Positions 8,062 through 16,766 of a stretch of DNA of 64,000 nt are shown here, piece by piece. The notes beneath the pieces were generated by a model. That model was not told the origin of the DNA. It did no database searches and worked only from the letters and a program-made list of their open reading frames with translations. Origin of the DNA: JABSSA01 sp039960995 (GTDB lineage: Bacteria; Pseudomonadota; Alphaproteobacteria; Rhodobacterales; Rhodobacteraceae); assembly GCA_039960995.1 (NCBI GenBank), contig JBDVKF010000064.1, positions 1 to 64,000 on the forward strand. Direction: 5' to 3'. The first letter of the stretch is position 1, and every line of letters starts with the position of its first letter. Both the position numbers and the translations under genes were made by a program.

Positions 8062-9657
8062 TTATCCAGCCTGGTTTGTGACCCAGATTTCGACGCGGCG
8101 GTTGATCCTGCGCCCGTCTTCGGAGACGTTGCAAGCGGATGGAGCAACCTCACCGAAACCAGCAGATGCCATCTCGATACCATTCAGGCGTCCACCGCCA
8201 AAGTTTCTCAAATCTGCCAGAACTTGTTCTGCACGACGTTGTGACAAACCACGATTGCTGGCAAATGCACCAACACTGTCGGTAAAGCCAACAACCATGA
8301 CTTTTGTGTCTGCAGGTGCATTTTCGAGGTATGCTGTAAGGCGCTGCATGTCTTTCACACCGCGTTCGTCTAGTTGCGAAGATCCAGTGCGAAAGCGGAA
8401 CGTTGTCGACAAGCGATCATAGTCCACCATCATTTCAAGCATTTCGCTCGCAACAGCTGCTTCGAATGCATCAACTGATTGTTCAGCTAAATCGCGTGCC
8501 CGATCACTGTCTGCTGTCATTGGGCGTTGGTCAATTTCCAGACCAATAAAGCCGGACTTAGCGATAACACCGTCAGCGCTCTCAGATATGGCGTATTGCA
8601 AGAAGTCTTCAGAAGCTTCGGACAAGTTGTCCGCGCGGTTATAAAGGTACAAACGACGTTGCAGCGCGTATTCTTCTGTCCGTGCCGAGAATGCGTCAGG
8701 TCTCATAGTGATTCCACATTCGTTCACAAGCGACAGCGCCTTGGCACCACGTTGGAAAGCATAGCCAACAAATCCGATTGCTGATGGGTCGTTATTAACC
8801 AGTGCGGCAGCTTCGTTGTTGTTCTCTGCGATTGTGATATCGGATGAGAGAGTCAATTCACCAGTTTCACCCAGGATACGACTATAGAAAACTGCACTTG
8901 TTCCAGATTCCTGCTGGCGTCCAATGACACTGATTTTAAGGTCTGGACCACCGAGTTGTGACCAATTGGTGATGTTACCTGAATAAATGGCGCCCAGCTG
9001 TTCCATAGACAGCGTCTGGATTGGGTTTTCAGGGTGCGTGATAACAACAAGGCTATCCACAGCGATGATATGTTCCTGATCGGGGCTAACCATGTTACCG
9101 GCACCGGCATCACGCAATGCGCGTGCTTCTGCTGGTCTGATGCGACGAGACGCCATTCCGATTTCAGTGTCTTTGGACAACAGTTTGGTAAACGCGTCAC
9201 CCGATGCTGTTGAAGATACGAGATAGCTTCCCAGTGGGTCGCCAAAACCTTGATCGCCAATCATCTCAGCAATCAATTCGCCTTCTTGCGACGTCGCCGT
9301 CACAGTGGATTCTGCATCAAGGAAACCTGCAAAGCCTTCCAACAGCAGAGGCATCATGCCCAGGCCGACAGTGTCGGAACCGGCAATAACAACATCTGCA
9401 GATGCTGTTTCGAATACAGGACATGCTTCGCCTTCGCAGCGGACGCGTTCGGCCGAGATACGCAGTTCGCCCAACCCAGTTTTGACGACGTAAGAGTTTT
9501 CTTCGAACCCTTGCAATTCACCGACGATGTTAACAGTGCCATCTGAAGATTTAAGTGTGACTTCAGCGGCAAAACTTGCAGTTGGTGCAGTCAATGCTCC
9601 GGCGACAGCCAGTGCACAGAATGCGCTGGATCGCTTGAAAATCGCTTTGTTGATCAT
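8062..9657 (-). CDS. PstS-like substrate-binding domain fused to OmpA peptidoglycan-binding domain (paralogue A)
   Basis: The 531-residue product has the same architecture as 5195-6787: signal peptide, short N-terminal domain, PstS-like binding domain (VDSLVVITHPENPI, YSGNITNWSQLGG, ESGTSAVFYSR), linker and C-terminal OmpA domain (FRFRTGSSQLDERG, VGFTDSVGAFASNRGLSQRR, RRINRRVEIWV). The two copies are highly similar throughout but differ in the ligand-contact segment after TNW: this copy has a GRQQESGTSAVF motif where the other has TRPENSGTRAVF. They may therefore bind different ligands or affinities. Upstream are three 11-bp direct repeats. The neighbouring gene upstream, on the same strand, is the last gene of the kinase-GTPase operon (start-to-stop gap 185 bp). 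Confidence 0.85.
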   Translation of the reverse strand: MINKAIFKRSSAFCALAVAGALTAPTASFAAEVTLKSSDGTVNIVGELQGFEENSYVVKTGLGELRISAERVRCEGEACPVFETASADVVIAGSDTVGLGMMPLLLEGFAGFLDAESTVTATSQEGELIAEMIGDQGFGDPLGSYLVSSTASGDAFTKLLSKDTEIGMASRRIRPAEARALRDAGAGNMVSPDQEHIIAVDSLVVITHPENPIQTLSMEQLGAIYSGNITNWSQLGGPDLKISVIGRQQESGTSAVFYSRILGETGELTLSSDITIAENNNEAAALVNNDPSAIGFVGYAFQRGAKALSLVNECGITMRPDAFSARTEEYALQRRLYLYNRADNLSEASEDFLQYAISESADGVIAKSGFIGLEIDQRPMTADSDRARDLAEQSVDAFEAAVASEMLEMMVDYDRLSTTFRFRTGSSQLDERGVKDMQRLTAYLENAPADTKVMVVGFTDSVGAFASNRGLSQRRAEQVLADLRNFGGGRLNGIEMASAGFGEVAPSACNVSEDGRRINRRVEIWVTNQAG

Positions 9658-9770
9658 GGGATTCTCCTCTCGTTGGTATGACGCACTGCTTGTCCCACAA
9701 GTTTGTTCGTAAGCAGGTGTAAAGGGTACGTCGTCCAGATCACTTCACTGGACAGAGGATCAAGGAACGA

Positions 9771-9803
9771 TTAGGCGAATCTTAGGCGTATTTTAGGAAG
9801 TTT
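9771..9803. promoter_or_regulatory. Three contiguous 11-bp direct repeats upstream of PstS-OmpA (A)
   Basis: TTAGGCGAATC, TTAGGCGTATT and TTAGGAAGTTT lie head to tail, with TTAGG at 9771, 9782 and 9793. The array begins 113 bp upstream of the 9657 start. It matches the pair at 6904-6925 (shared pattern T-Y-R-GGC-R-AAT-Y) in sequence, period and distance to the start, so the same OmpR/PhoB-family regulator probably controls both. Confidence 0.6.
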
Positions 9804-9842
9804 GTGAACAATAGCGCACACTATGTGGGTGTTTCTATTTTA

Positions 9843-10616
9843 TCACATAATTCGTCTAAATACCTTATTTATTGCACTTATATCGTGTGTATTACACGCA
9901 GAGATAAGCATTTCGGACCCAATTGTGGCAACACAGAGGCTTACTCCGGCCTCTATTGCGTCGGAAAAGATCGTTAGCGAAGGCTCTGAATGACTTTTGA
10001 TCACGGACTTGCGAGCGTCGCGAAACGCGGGCAATTGAGTGGTCAAAGCGATCTTTAAACTCACTGTGTGAGCAACGGAACCGATGGTTTGAACCAAGGC
10101 GCCGTCACGCATGTGAATGGCCGCAGTCATGTAGGATTCAGTTCTGTTTTGGAAGCGTTCAAAAACAGGCAGAGCGCTGTCATTTGCACCCAGATCAAGA
10201 TCTTCGCGCAATGTAGCGACAGACAGGCTCTCGGAATCGTCCAATACATCCGCTGCTGCTTGGCTGATCACAACGTTCAGGCTTGTTGCATCATCCAGAA
10301 ATGTCTTAAGCAGTTTTGCCGTCGCTGAACGCAAAACCTCGTCATCCATCGACAGCGGCTGATCAATCAAACGATCAGGAGCCTTAAGGTCCCCTTCGAC
10401 ACCTTTGATCGCATGCAATCTGCGCCCAGCGATCTCAAGCGTCAATTGCGCCGATCCCGTATTGAATGTCAGAGCGCAAGGAAGAACCGTTGAATCGATT
10501 GTATCCAAGAGCGTTTCCAGATCGGCGGGTGCCAATACACGCGCTTGACCATCAAAATCGGGTGTTTCTTCAGCAAGAGCTGCGATGCGGTCGGAAAGTG
10601 ATTGCCCCGTACTCAT
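9843..10616 (-). CDS. Unknown protein ending the kinase-GTPase operon
   Basis: The 257-residue soluble protein has no signal peptide or membrane span and no family I recognise. Its C-terminal half (about residues 140-257) has an alternating alpha/beta pattern that could be a Longin/Roadblock-like fold, as in the gene just upstream, but this is weak. The ATG at 10616 is preferred to a TTG at 10640 because a GAGG box lies 5 bases before it and the shorter version avoids overlapping the upstream stop (10624-10626). It is the last gene of the leftward operon that starts with a protein kinase at 20340. Confidence 0.7.
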   Translation of the reverse strand: MSTGQSLSDRIAALAEETPDFDGQARVLAPADLETLLDTIDSTVLPCALTFNTGSAQLTLEIAGRRLHAIKGVEGDLKAPDRLIDQPLSMDDEVLRSATAKLLKTFLDDATSLNVVISQAAADVLDDSESLSVATLREDLDLGANDSALPVFERFQNRTESYMTAAIHMRDGALVQTIGSVAHTVSLKIALTTQLPAFRDARKSVIKSHSEPSLTIFSDAIEAGVSLCVATIGSEMLISACNTHDISAINKVFRRIM

Positions 10617-10623
10617 GCTGACC

Positions 10624-10977
10624 TCATTTATCTCCGTCAATTGTTGCGCGTGCGGCCGTTATGAACCCATCCAGGTCAATGTCTGGCTGGCACATACACA
10701 AGAGAGCATCATCAGGCTCTTCAGTGGCGCGAACATAAATAAAAACTGTCTTTTCTAGTGCTTTGATTGCGACAGGACAGGGTAATGCGCCCATCGACGG
10801 GACGCCTGATTTGCCAAGCGTCAACGCGGCTTCAGCGCAAAGCTCGTCCAGAGCTTCGCGTGGAATGTCTGATTGTCCTGCACTGACGAGCGTTATTCCG
10901 GTGCCTATGTCGGCGTAAGCGACAAGCGAGCAATCCGGATATTGTTCAATCAGGCGTTCAAGTTCTGCAGCCTGCAT
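10624..10977 (-). CDS. Roadblock/LC7-like small protein
   Basis: The 117-residue protein starts with MQAAELERLIEQYP and continues with VAYADIGTGITLVSAG, a long helix, and strands TVFIYVRA and ALLCMCQ, then a final helix. This order matches the Roadblock/LC7 fold, whose bacterial members (for example MglB) regulate small GTPases. That would fit its place directly downstream of three GTPase genes. The match is by secondary-structure pattern and length, not by a hard motif. It ends 8 bases before the next gene. Confidence 0.5.
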   Translation of the reverse strand: MQAAELERLIEQYPDCSLVAYADIGTGITLVSAGQSDIPREALDELCAEAALTLGKSGVPSMGALPCPVAIKALEKTVFIYVRATEEPDDALLCMCQPDIDLDGFITAARATIDGDK

Positions 10978-11078
10978 GTGTCCCCATACCCATGAAACTC
11001 ATCAGCCCTACGTTTAGGGCAACTCATAGGAAACTACCAGAGAAAGCGCGACGGATGATAATAATCTGTCGCATTTTC

Positions 11079-11957
11079 TCACGCAGAGATAGCACCCGGG
11101 CGACCACGGCGCATCATACCTTGCGGTCTGACACGGCGCGGAATGACACGTAAGGGTTGACGCTCTTGCTCTTCGCCAGGCGCTCTTGGCCCAACAGACC
11201 GAACAACAACCGGGTCGGCTTGTAACGCTTCGGACTTGTCATCCGATTGATTTTCAACGTTCTTTTCGCGTGAATTACCTAATGCCGCGATCATCTCAAC
11301 AAGATGATCAGTAAAGTCGGCCGCGCCGCTGCTTTGCCACAGATCGTAATCCTCGAAACCGTCCAAAGCATCCGTCAGCGAGATTGGGAAGACTTTTTCA
11401 AAGAGACCGTCAGTCTCTTTTTTGACGCGCGCCAGAACCCGCGTTTTGTCCTGTTCGGTGACCAGTTTGTCATACCGGGTAATCAGCAGAACGCTTTTTT
11501 CCTGAACTTCTTCTGGGACAGTGTCCCAAACTGCGGCTTCGGATTGACGCCATGCTTGAGTGGCATGCGTTAACCACAAAACTGCGTCCGCTTCGACCAG
11601 AACGCGTTCCCAGACCTCTGCATCCATGTTCGGATCAGAAATGCCAGGGAAGTCGATGAAATCGCAATGATCCAGAATATCCGCGTCGAAAAACAGGCGT
11701 ACATGGCGGGTTTTGTCGAACGGAATTTCGTCCAGCGCGTTGACGTCGACCGGATAGCTGTCGCCGTCCAACGTTACACCGTGGTTTTCACCGGGCGCTT
11801 GCGACATCCAGATGGGGGGCAAACGTGTAGCGGTTACTTTTTCGGGCAAGGGGCGTGCGCGCAGCAAGAGATTGCACAATGTGCTTTTGCCGGCGCTGAA
11901 TTCGCCCATGATTGCAATGCGTGGCTTTGCCGTCGGTGTAAGTCTGGCCTGTGTCAT
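11079..11957 (-). CDS. Dynamin/Era-like GTPase, 292 aa
   Basis: The N-terminal 200 residues form a P-loop GTPase. The Walker A/G1 motif is GEFSAGKST (about residues 18-26), G3 is DFPGI (about 102) and G4 is TRYDK (about 162). GEFSAGKST is the form seen in bacterial dynamin-like proteins. There is no large helical stalk. After the GTPase domain a disordered, Arg/Pro-rich tail of about 80 residues ends the protein and could contact acidic phospholipid or partner proteins. It overlaps the preceding GTPase gene by 4 bases, so the two are translationally coupled and may act as a pair, as many bacterial dynamin-like proteins do. Confidence 0.75.
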   Translation of the reverse strand: MTQARLTPTAKPRIAIMGEFSAGKSTLCNLLLRARPLPEKVTATRLPPIWMSQAPGENHGVTLDGDSYPVDVNALDEIPFDKTRHVRLFFDADILDHCDFIDFPGISDPNMDAEVWERVLVEADAVLWLTHATQAWRQSEAAVWDTVPEEVQEKSVLLITRYDKLVTEQDKTRVLARVKKETDGLFEKVFPISLTDALDGFEDYDLWQSSGAADFTDHLVEMIAALGNSREKNVENQSDDKSEALQADPVVVRSVGPRAPGEEQERQPLRVIPRRVRPQGMMRRGRPGAISA

Positions 11958-14029
11958 GCGACTGCTCCCATTCTTTCAGCGTCAATTTCGAGTTCTTCAA
12001 AGATAATATCGAATAATTCTTCGCGTTCTTCCTGTGAAGTCACGCCAAACAAACCATGCAAATCCTGAAGATTGACTTCAGACTTGTTGCTGATGTCTTT
12101 CAGGACACTGCGCTGTTCGCTTAGGAAGGCTGCAAGGGTTTCTATAGCCAAGGCACGGATTTCGCCGGCTTGATCAACCTTTAGGGCGTTGATCATTGGC
12201 GTTGTTTCCGATTCGATCAGATCGTGGAATCCATTTGCAAAAGACCGATACCCGCGACGCGAACCCCACCAGCTTTTCCACCAAGATGTTTTCACATCCA
12301 GCACGATTGTTTGCGCAATGGTGACGGGGGGCGGCACCTCAGGAACGGCAGGAGCTTCGACAAAGAAATTCTCCTGAGTCACATCGAAGATGCGCCCGTA
12401 AGCTTGGGTCAGTCGCTCTGCTGTTTCGGACAAAATGTCTTCGACTTCGGAATTATAACCTTTACGCATAACTTGATATGCGGTGCGCATCAGCATGCGC
12501 AGCCCATCGGGGCTGTAATTCCAGACTTCGTTGTCACCGTTGCGTTCAAGGTGCTGCATCAGCGCATCCAAAGCACGCGACAAGAAACGGGAATGCGCCT
12601 GATCCAGTCGTTGATCAAACTTTTGGAATACAACATCAAGGGATGCATCCAGGTTCATCCGAGAACTGCTTTCGATCTCATCCAGCAATGTTTCAATTTG
12701 ATCTTTGGACAAGCGTTGCAACTGGGCGCCATTCGCCGAAAGCGATACAATGGCAGAAGATGCGCGTAAGCCGGAAACGATGTTTGCGGCGCGTGAACGG
12801 ACACTGCGCAACATCTTTTCACCAGCGCTTTCTGTGATACGCTCACCCAATGCTTCGTGCAAAGCTGGCAACCCAGACAGGGTCCACAGCTCCGCCAGTT
12901 CGTCGTCTTCTTTGATGCCTTTGAATTCCGCATAGGTTTTCAAAGCGGCCAAACTGGCTTCGGGAAGACCTTGTTTGTCGCCAGCTAAGGCAGCATTGGC
13001 CCAAAGGGCGCTGCCAAACATGACACAAGGGTCTTCAGGTCCACCATGCTCGGCGAGGGTCCGAACAAGGCTTTCCTGAATTTCGGGAATCTGTGCGGCG
13101 GGGTCAGACAATTCGTCGACGCGATTCACAAAGATAATAACCTGACGTGATTTCACGTTCGAAATCAGACGAATCAGACCCATGTCGACAGTGTTCAAAG
13201 CCTGGTGCGCCGAGAGGGCGACCACACAGATCTTACTGTCGCGGATCGATCGGATCGTGATCTGTTCGCGCATCATGAAAGTATCGTTCATGCCGGGCGT
13301 ATCACGCAGGGTGTACGCAATCGGCAGGTTAGGAGCGTCAATATAAAGCTCGGCCGATTTTGTAATATCCGCAAACTGCCCCTGACGGTCCTGGGCCGAA
13401 TCCGTATCGAAATCATCCCCTAGGCACACATAGCGCTGTACCAAGGAATCATCGAGGTGCTGGTAATTGTGCGTTTGACCCAAAAGCAGCTCGAACTTGC
13501 GTCCCAGTCGCGCCTTTGTTTTTTCGTACATTTCCGCCACCTGCTTTTGCAGGCGCTCATATTCTTTGTCGGCGCCAGTGCGGGCTGACAATTCGCCAAT
13601 CCGCCCACCGTTTTGCACCAAATGATCCCATTCGCCTTCGTCAAAAAAGGTGAAACTGGCAACAGGGCTGCCTTCTGGGCGGGGGACATTCATGTGGATC
13701 GAAGTCACAACAGACGTCCACGGGTTTACATCCGCAGGTAACAATCCGGGTTTGCCAGCCATCGCATTAACAAGCGTCGTTTTGCCCGATTTGATTTGAC
13801 CGATGAATGTCACGCTGGGTGCAAAAGCATCCAATTCACGATGCATTACACGAGTCTTACGTGCAACGTCTTCGCCACCAATTGCATGGATGTCGGCCAA
13901 AGTCTCTTGCAGTTCTTCGAAACGACCCCGCAATTCTTCCAAAGGCTCCAACCCTTGGCGTGTAAATGTGGCTAATGGTGCAGGCTCAATCGACTCTGCG
14001 GGCGTTTCGCCGGGCGCTGTCATTTCCAT
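11954..14029 (-). CDS. Dynamin-family GTPase, about 690 aa
   Basis: This is a large GTPase with a G domain in the first half: G1 GQIKSGKTT, a threonine-bearing switch region, G3 DTPGMND and G4 NRVDE. The second half, about 350 residues, is mostly long helices with an aromatic-basic patch (SWWKSWWGSRRGYRS) that could be a membrane-contact paddle. This is the organisation of bacterial dynamin-like proteins, which remodel or tether membranes. Two starts are possible: ATG at 14059 has no Shine-Dalgarno; ATG at 14029 has AGGA 9 bases upstream and is chosen. A short hairpin (14141-14161) lies in the gap from the previous gene. Confidence 0.8.
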   Translation of the reverse strand: MEMTAPGETPAESIEPAPLATFTRQGLEPLEELRGRFEELQETLADIHAIGGEDVARKTRVMHRELDAFAPSVTFIGQIKSGKTTLVNAMAGKPGLLPADVNPWTSVVTSIHMNVPRPEGSPVASFTFFDEGEWDHLVQNGGRIGELSARTGADKEYERLQKQVAEMYEKTKARLGRKFELLLGQTHNYQHLDDSLVQRYVCLGDDFDTDSAQDRQGQFADITKSAELYIDAPNLPIAYTLRDTPGMNDTFMMREQITIRSIRDSKICVVALSAHQALNTVDMGLIRLISNVKSRQVIIFVNRVDELSDPAAQIPEIQESLVRTLAEHGGPEDPCVMFGSALWANAALAGDKQGLPEASLAALKTYAEFKGIKEDDELAELWTLSGLPALHEALGERITESAGEKMLRSVRSRAANIVSGLRASSAIVSLSANGAQLQRLSKDQIETLLDEIESSSRMNLDASLDVVFQKFDQRLDQAHSRFLSRALDALMQHLERNGDNEVWNYSPDGLRMLMRTAYQVMRKGYNSEVEDILSETAERLTQAYGRIFDVTQENFFVEAPAVPEVPPPVTIAQTIVLDVKTSWWKSWWGSRRGYRSFANGFHDLIESETTPMINALKVDQAGEIRALAIETLAAFLSEQRSVLKDISNKSEVNLQDLHGLFGVTSQEEREELFDIIFEELEIDAERMGAVA

Positions 14030-14140
14030 CGTCAACAATCCTGTAGGGTTCCGCCACATTGGGTTGGGCTTGCACTATTGTTTCCAATATTGATCCTAAC
14101 AATGGGCCAAAATTTTGTCGCGCATTTGAATTATCCATGT

Positions 14141-14161
14141 CAGTCGCCAGTTAAGCGACTG
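14141..14161 (-). promoter_or_regulatory. Intercistronic hairpin inside the kinase-GTPase operon
   Basis: CAGTCGC and GCGACTG form a perfect 7-bp stem with a 7-base loop, 14 bases past the stop of the 539-aa GTPase gene. There is no T-run, so it may be an mRNA stability or attenuation element. Confidence 0.4.
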
Positions 14162-14174
14162 CCATAGGTTGAAT

Positions 14175-15794
14175 TCAAGCGGCGAGTTCTGCCTGAAAAC
14201 CTCGTTTCAGCTGAAGCAATGTGGTAACAGCATCTAGTGCACCGTCTTCGCCGCCCTCAATACGCAGCAGTTGAACCAAATCTTCGGCGTCTTGCGCCAT
14301 GTCGCGATAACGGTCCAGATCCGAACCTGCCGGCCAGTGATCTTGCGACAGATGCTCGCTCAGCCAAGAGATCGTCTTGACCGTGTGATCAAGAATCTGG
14401 CGAGGTTCCTGATCGTCCATAGACTTAAGCGTTTGACCAGCAGAGCTTAGGCGAGATGTGGCCTCGCGCAGCGCATCAAGCAGTTCGCCAGCAGGATTGG
14501 CGTCTTTTTTCGAGCCGGCTTTGGATTTCGTTCTTTTGAAAACAAATTCTTCGGTCGGTGAATCCTGATCTTGTGTTTTCGCAGGCTCTTGTTTCGCTTC
14601 TTGCTTTGGCGCTTGATTGGGGGCTTGCTTTACCAAAGCCTTAGCTTCCGGCGCATCGTCGACTGTCGGAACCGCGATCAGATCCGCAAGGGCTTTAAAC
14701 TCCTCAGCGGCAAAGTTTGGTTTCTCCGCCTTTTTGGCCACTTCCGGTTCTGGAGTTGGCGTGGGCGTTTTTGCGGGCTTAGCTACAATAGCTTTCGGCT
14801 CGAGGATCCGTTTGGTGACCGGCACGAGTGTTTCCGAATCTGCAACAGTTTCGGGTTTTTTCACCACGAACAAATCAGGCTTAGCTTCTGATCGCACAAC
14901 CAAAGTTGGCGTAGGCGTTTCCAGATTGATTTCTTGAACCGGTTTGGATTTAGCAACATCCGCTGCCTGAATTTCCTTGCGGTACTGGTGAAGCAAGATT
15001 TCGGCTTGATCCGCTGCAAATTGGCGCCCGTTTTCGATTTGACGCAAAATGGTCGAAATCAAGCTGGTCGCACCGGATGCTTTCAGCATCTTCTTGTCCA
15101 CGTTATCCGCATCGGCGCGCGCTGTCTGGGCTTCTTCGGCGGAAATCGCGATGACATGCGCAAAGTCAGACCCGACACTATGAGCAAGCTCTTTCAGCTT
15201 ACCAGCACGGTGCTTACCCAAACGATCTGCTTTGGACATCGCAAGGATTGCGTGGTCTTTTACAGAGTCAGGTACATTTGACCAAAGCGCTTGTTCGCCA
15301 GTGTCACATTCCTGCGTGCACCAAATTGCGATGTCCGTTTGCTTTGTTGCCCACTTGATCGCTCGGATTTGTTCAACCCGCTCTGACGTTGTGACAATCT
15401 CAAGCAACGAAATTTTAGTCAAAGCGGCAATGGGAGATTCGACCTTAACAAAGGCCGGATTCATTGCTGCAACCTGGGACATATCCAGAGGCGCATCCAC
15501 AGTGACATTCGATCCATCACGCAATGTGACAGTCGCAGATTCTTCCTTTCCATGAACAAGCTGGACTGTTCCGACGGAAAGGCCGACGGGCAAAATTGCG
15601 GTGCCCGCCAGAATATTAAGGATAGCCGATTTACCCGAGCTTGGGTTGCCCAGAAGAGTGACGCGTGTCACGCTTTCAAGCCGCTCTCTAAGAGAAGTGG
15701 CCTGTTTTAGCGCGTCTTTTGGTAATTTTTGTCCCTCGATCGCATCAACTAAAGCCGCATAAGTTTGCGCCTGAGCGTCCCCCACTCGTGTCAT
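14175..15794 (-). CDS. GTPase with long Pro/Thr/Lys-rich linker and C-terminal helical domain, 539 aa
   Basis: The first 230 residues look like an Era/dynamin-type GTPase: G1 GNPSSGKS (about residues 49-56), LLEIVTTSER in place of a clear DxPG G3, and G4 SKAD (about 198). The missing canonical G3 suggests altered or absent hydrolysis. Residues about 290-440 are low complexity, with TPTPTPEPE and APNQAPKQEAKQE stretches, and are possible phosphorylation targets of the kinase in the same operon. The last 100 residues are helical. The ATG at 15794 follows a GGAGG box by 10 bases and lies 3 bases after the phosphatase stop. Confidence 0.7.
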   Translation of the reverse strand: MTRVGDAQAQTYAALVDAIEGQKLPKDALKQATSLRERLESVTRVTLLGNPSSGKSAILNILAGTAILPVGLSVGTVQLVHGKEESATVTLRDGSNVTVDAPLDMSQVAAMNPAFVKVESPIAALTKISLLEIVTTSERVEQIRAIKWATKQTDIAIWCTQECDTGEQALWSNVPDSVKDHAILAMSKADRLGKHRAGKLKELAHSVGSDFAHVIAISAEEAQTARADADNVDKKMLKASGATSLISTILRQIENGRQFAADQAEILLHQYRKEIQAADVAKSKPVQEINLETPTPTLVVRSEAKPDLFVVKKPETVADSETLVPVTKRILEPKAIVAKPAKTPTPTPEPEVAKKAEKPNFAAEEFKALADLIAVPTVDDAPEAKALVKQAPNQAPKQEAKQEPAKTQDQDSPTEEFVFKRTKSKAGSKKDANPAGELLDALREATSRLSSAGQTLKSMDDQEPRQILDHTVKTISWLSEHLSQDHWPAGSDLDRYRDMAQDAEDLVQLLRIEGGEDGALDAVTTLLQLKRGFQAELAA

Positions 15795-15797
15795 CGT

Positions 15798-16766
15798 TTA
15801 CTTGCCTCCTGCTGCGCGCCGTTTTTCAAATGGCGCCGCTTCTTCGTCCTCGTTTGCTACTTTTCCCGGCCCATCAGCGTCATCTGCTTTCAACGGCACA
15901 ACACGGGTCAAGCTCTGTCCCTGTTCCTCATGATTTCCAATCGGCTTCGGTTTGATTTTCCGCTCGACCGGTTTCATGTGGTTCAATTTGATGACCGAGA
16001 ACGAAACGTTATCCTGATCAGGGTCGCCCAATTCCGCAATTGCTTCCAAAAGGTATCCCGCAATTTCGGCCGATTTACGCCGGCGATAACGATGCAAAAC
16101 CTTCTGCAGTTTCGCGTCACCCAGATATTGCAAACCGTCTGATGATACGACGAGGATATCCCCTAGCTTCATCTCGAATGGCTTGACCGGGCAATCCGAC
16201 TTGGCAATTTTCTGACCCATGATAACCGAGGTCAAACAGTTACGATCCGGATGGTTTTCCGCAGCTTCTTTGCTCAACAATCCCTGGTCGACCATGAAAT
16301 CGATCTGTGGCGCCAATGAATGATCTTCATTCAACTGCTTTAGCTTACCATCGCGCAGAACATACAATGGGCTATCGCCAACTGACATCCAGAACACACG
16401 ATTCTCAACAATGACCAGCGTGACCAAAGTTGCGCCCATACCACGGGCCTCGGGATTTGTTTTCACATAATCGCGGATAGTCTCATTCGCACCAGCTGTT
16501 GCAGCAGCAAAACAATCCGGGATCCGGTTTTCCATTTCGGCAAATGTCGCCGACCGGAATTTCAACTCGCTAAAGACTTCGGTGACCACAATTTTCGAGG
16601 CCACGTCGCCTGCTTCGTGTCCACCCATCCCATCAGCTAGCACGGCAACACCACTGTCCATGCCAAACGGAAAGTCCGTTACGATGGCATCTTCTTGGTA
16701 ATCCCGTCCGCCCTGTGAAAGGCCAGACGCCACGTCATAGCGCGGTTCAGGCGATCGCCACATCAT
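15798..16766 (-). CDS. PP2C-family Ser/Thr protein phosphatase
   Basis: The 322-residue protein has the PP2C motifs in order: GGRDYQEDA, VLADGMGGHEAG (metal-binding Asp and Gly), GMGATLV, SVGDSPLY and, near the end, SSDGL and GDPDQDNVSFSVI. These give the metal-binding aspartates expected of an active enzyme, which would reverse phosphorylation by the operon's kinase. The C-terminal 60 residues are a charged tail. The frame is open to 16862, but the ATG pair at 16766/16763 directly follows a GAGGAG box. The start overlaps the end of the FHA gene by about 20 bases, so the two are coupled. Confidence 0.85.
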   Translation of the reverse strand: MMWRSPEPRYDVASGLSQGGRDYQEDAIVTDFPFGMDSGVAVLADGMGGHEAGDVASKIVVTEVFSELKFRSATFAEMENRIPDCFAAATAGANETIRDYVKTNPEARGMGATLVTLVIVENRVFWMSVGDSPLYVLRDGKLKQLNEDHSLAPQIDFMVDQGLLSKEAAENHPDRNCLTSVIMGQKIAKSDCPVKPFEMKLGDILVVSSDGLQYLGDAKLQKVLHRYRRRKSAEIAGYLLEAIAELGDPDQDNVSFSVIKLNHMKPVERKIKPKPIGNHEEQGQSLTRVVPLKADDADGPGKVANEDEEAAPFEKRRAAGGK

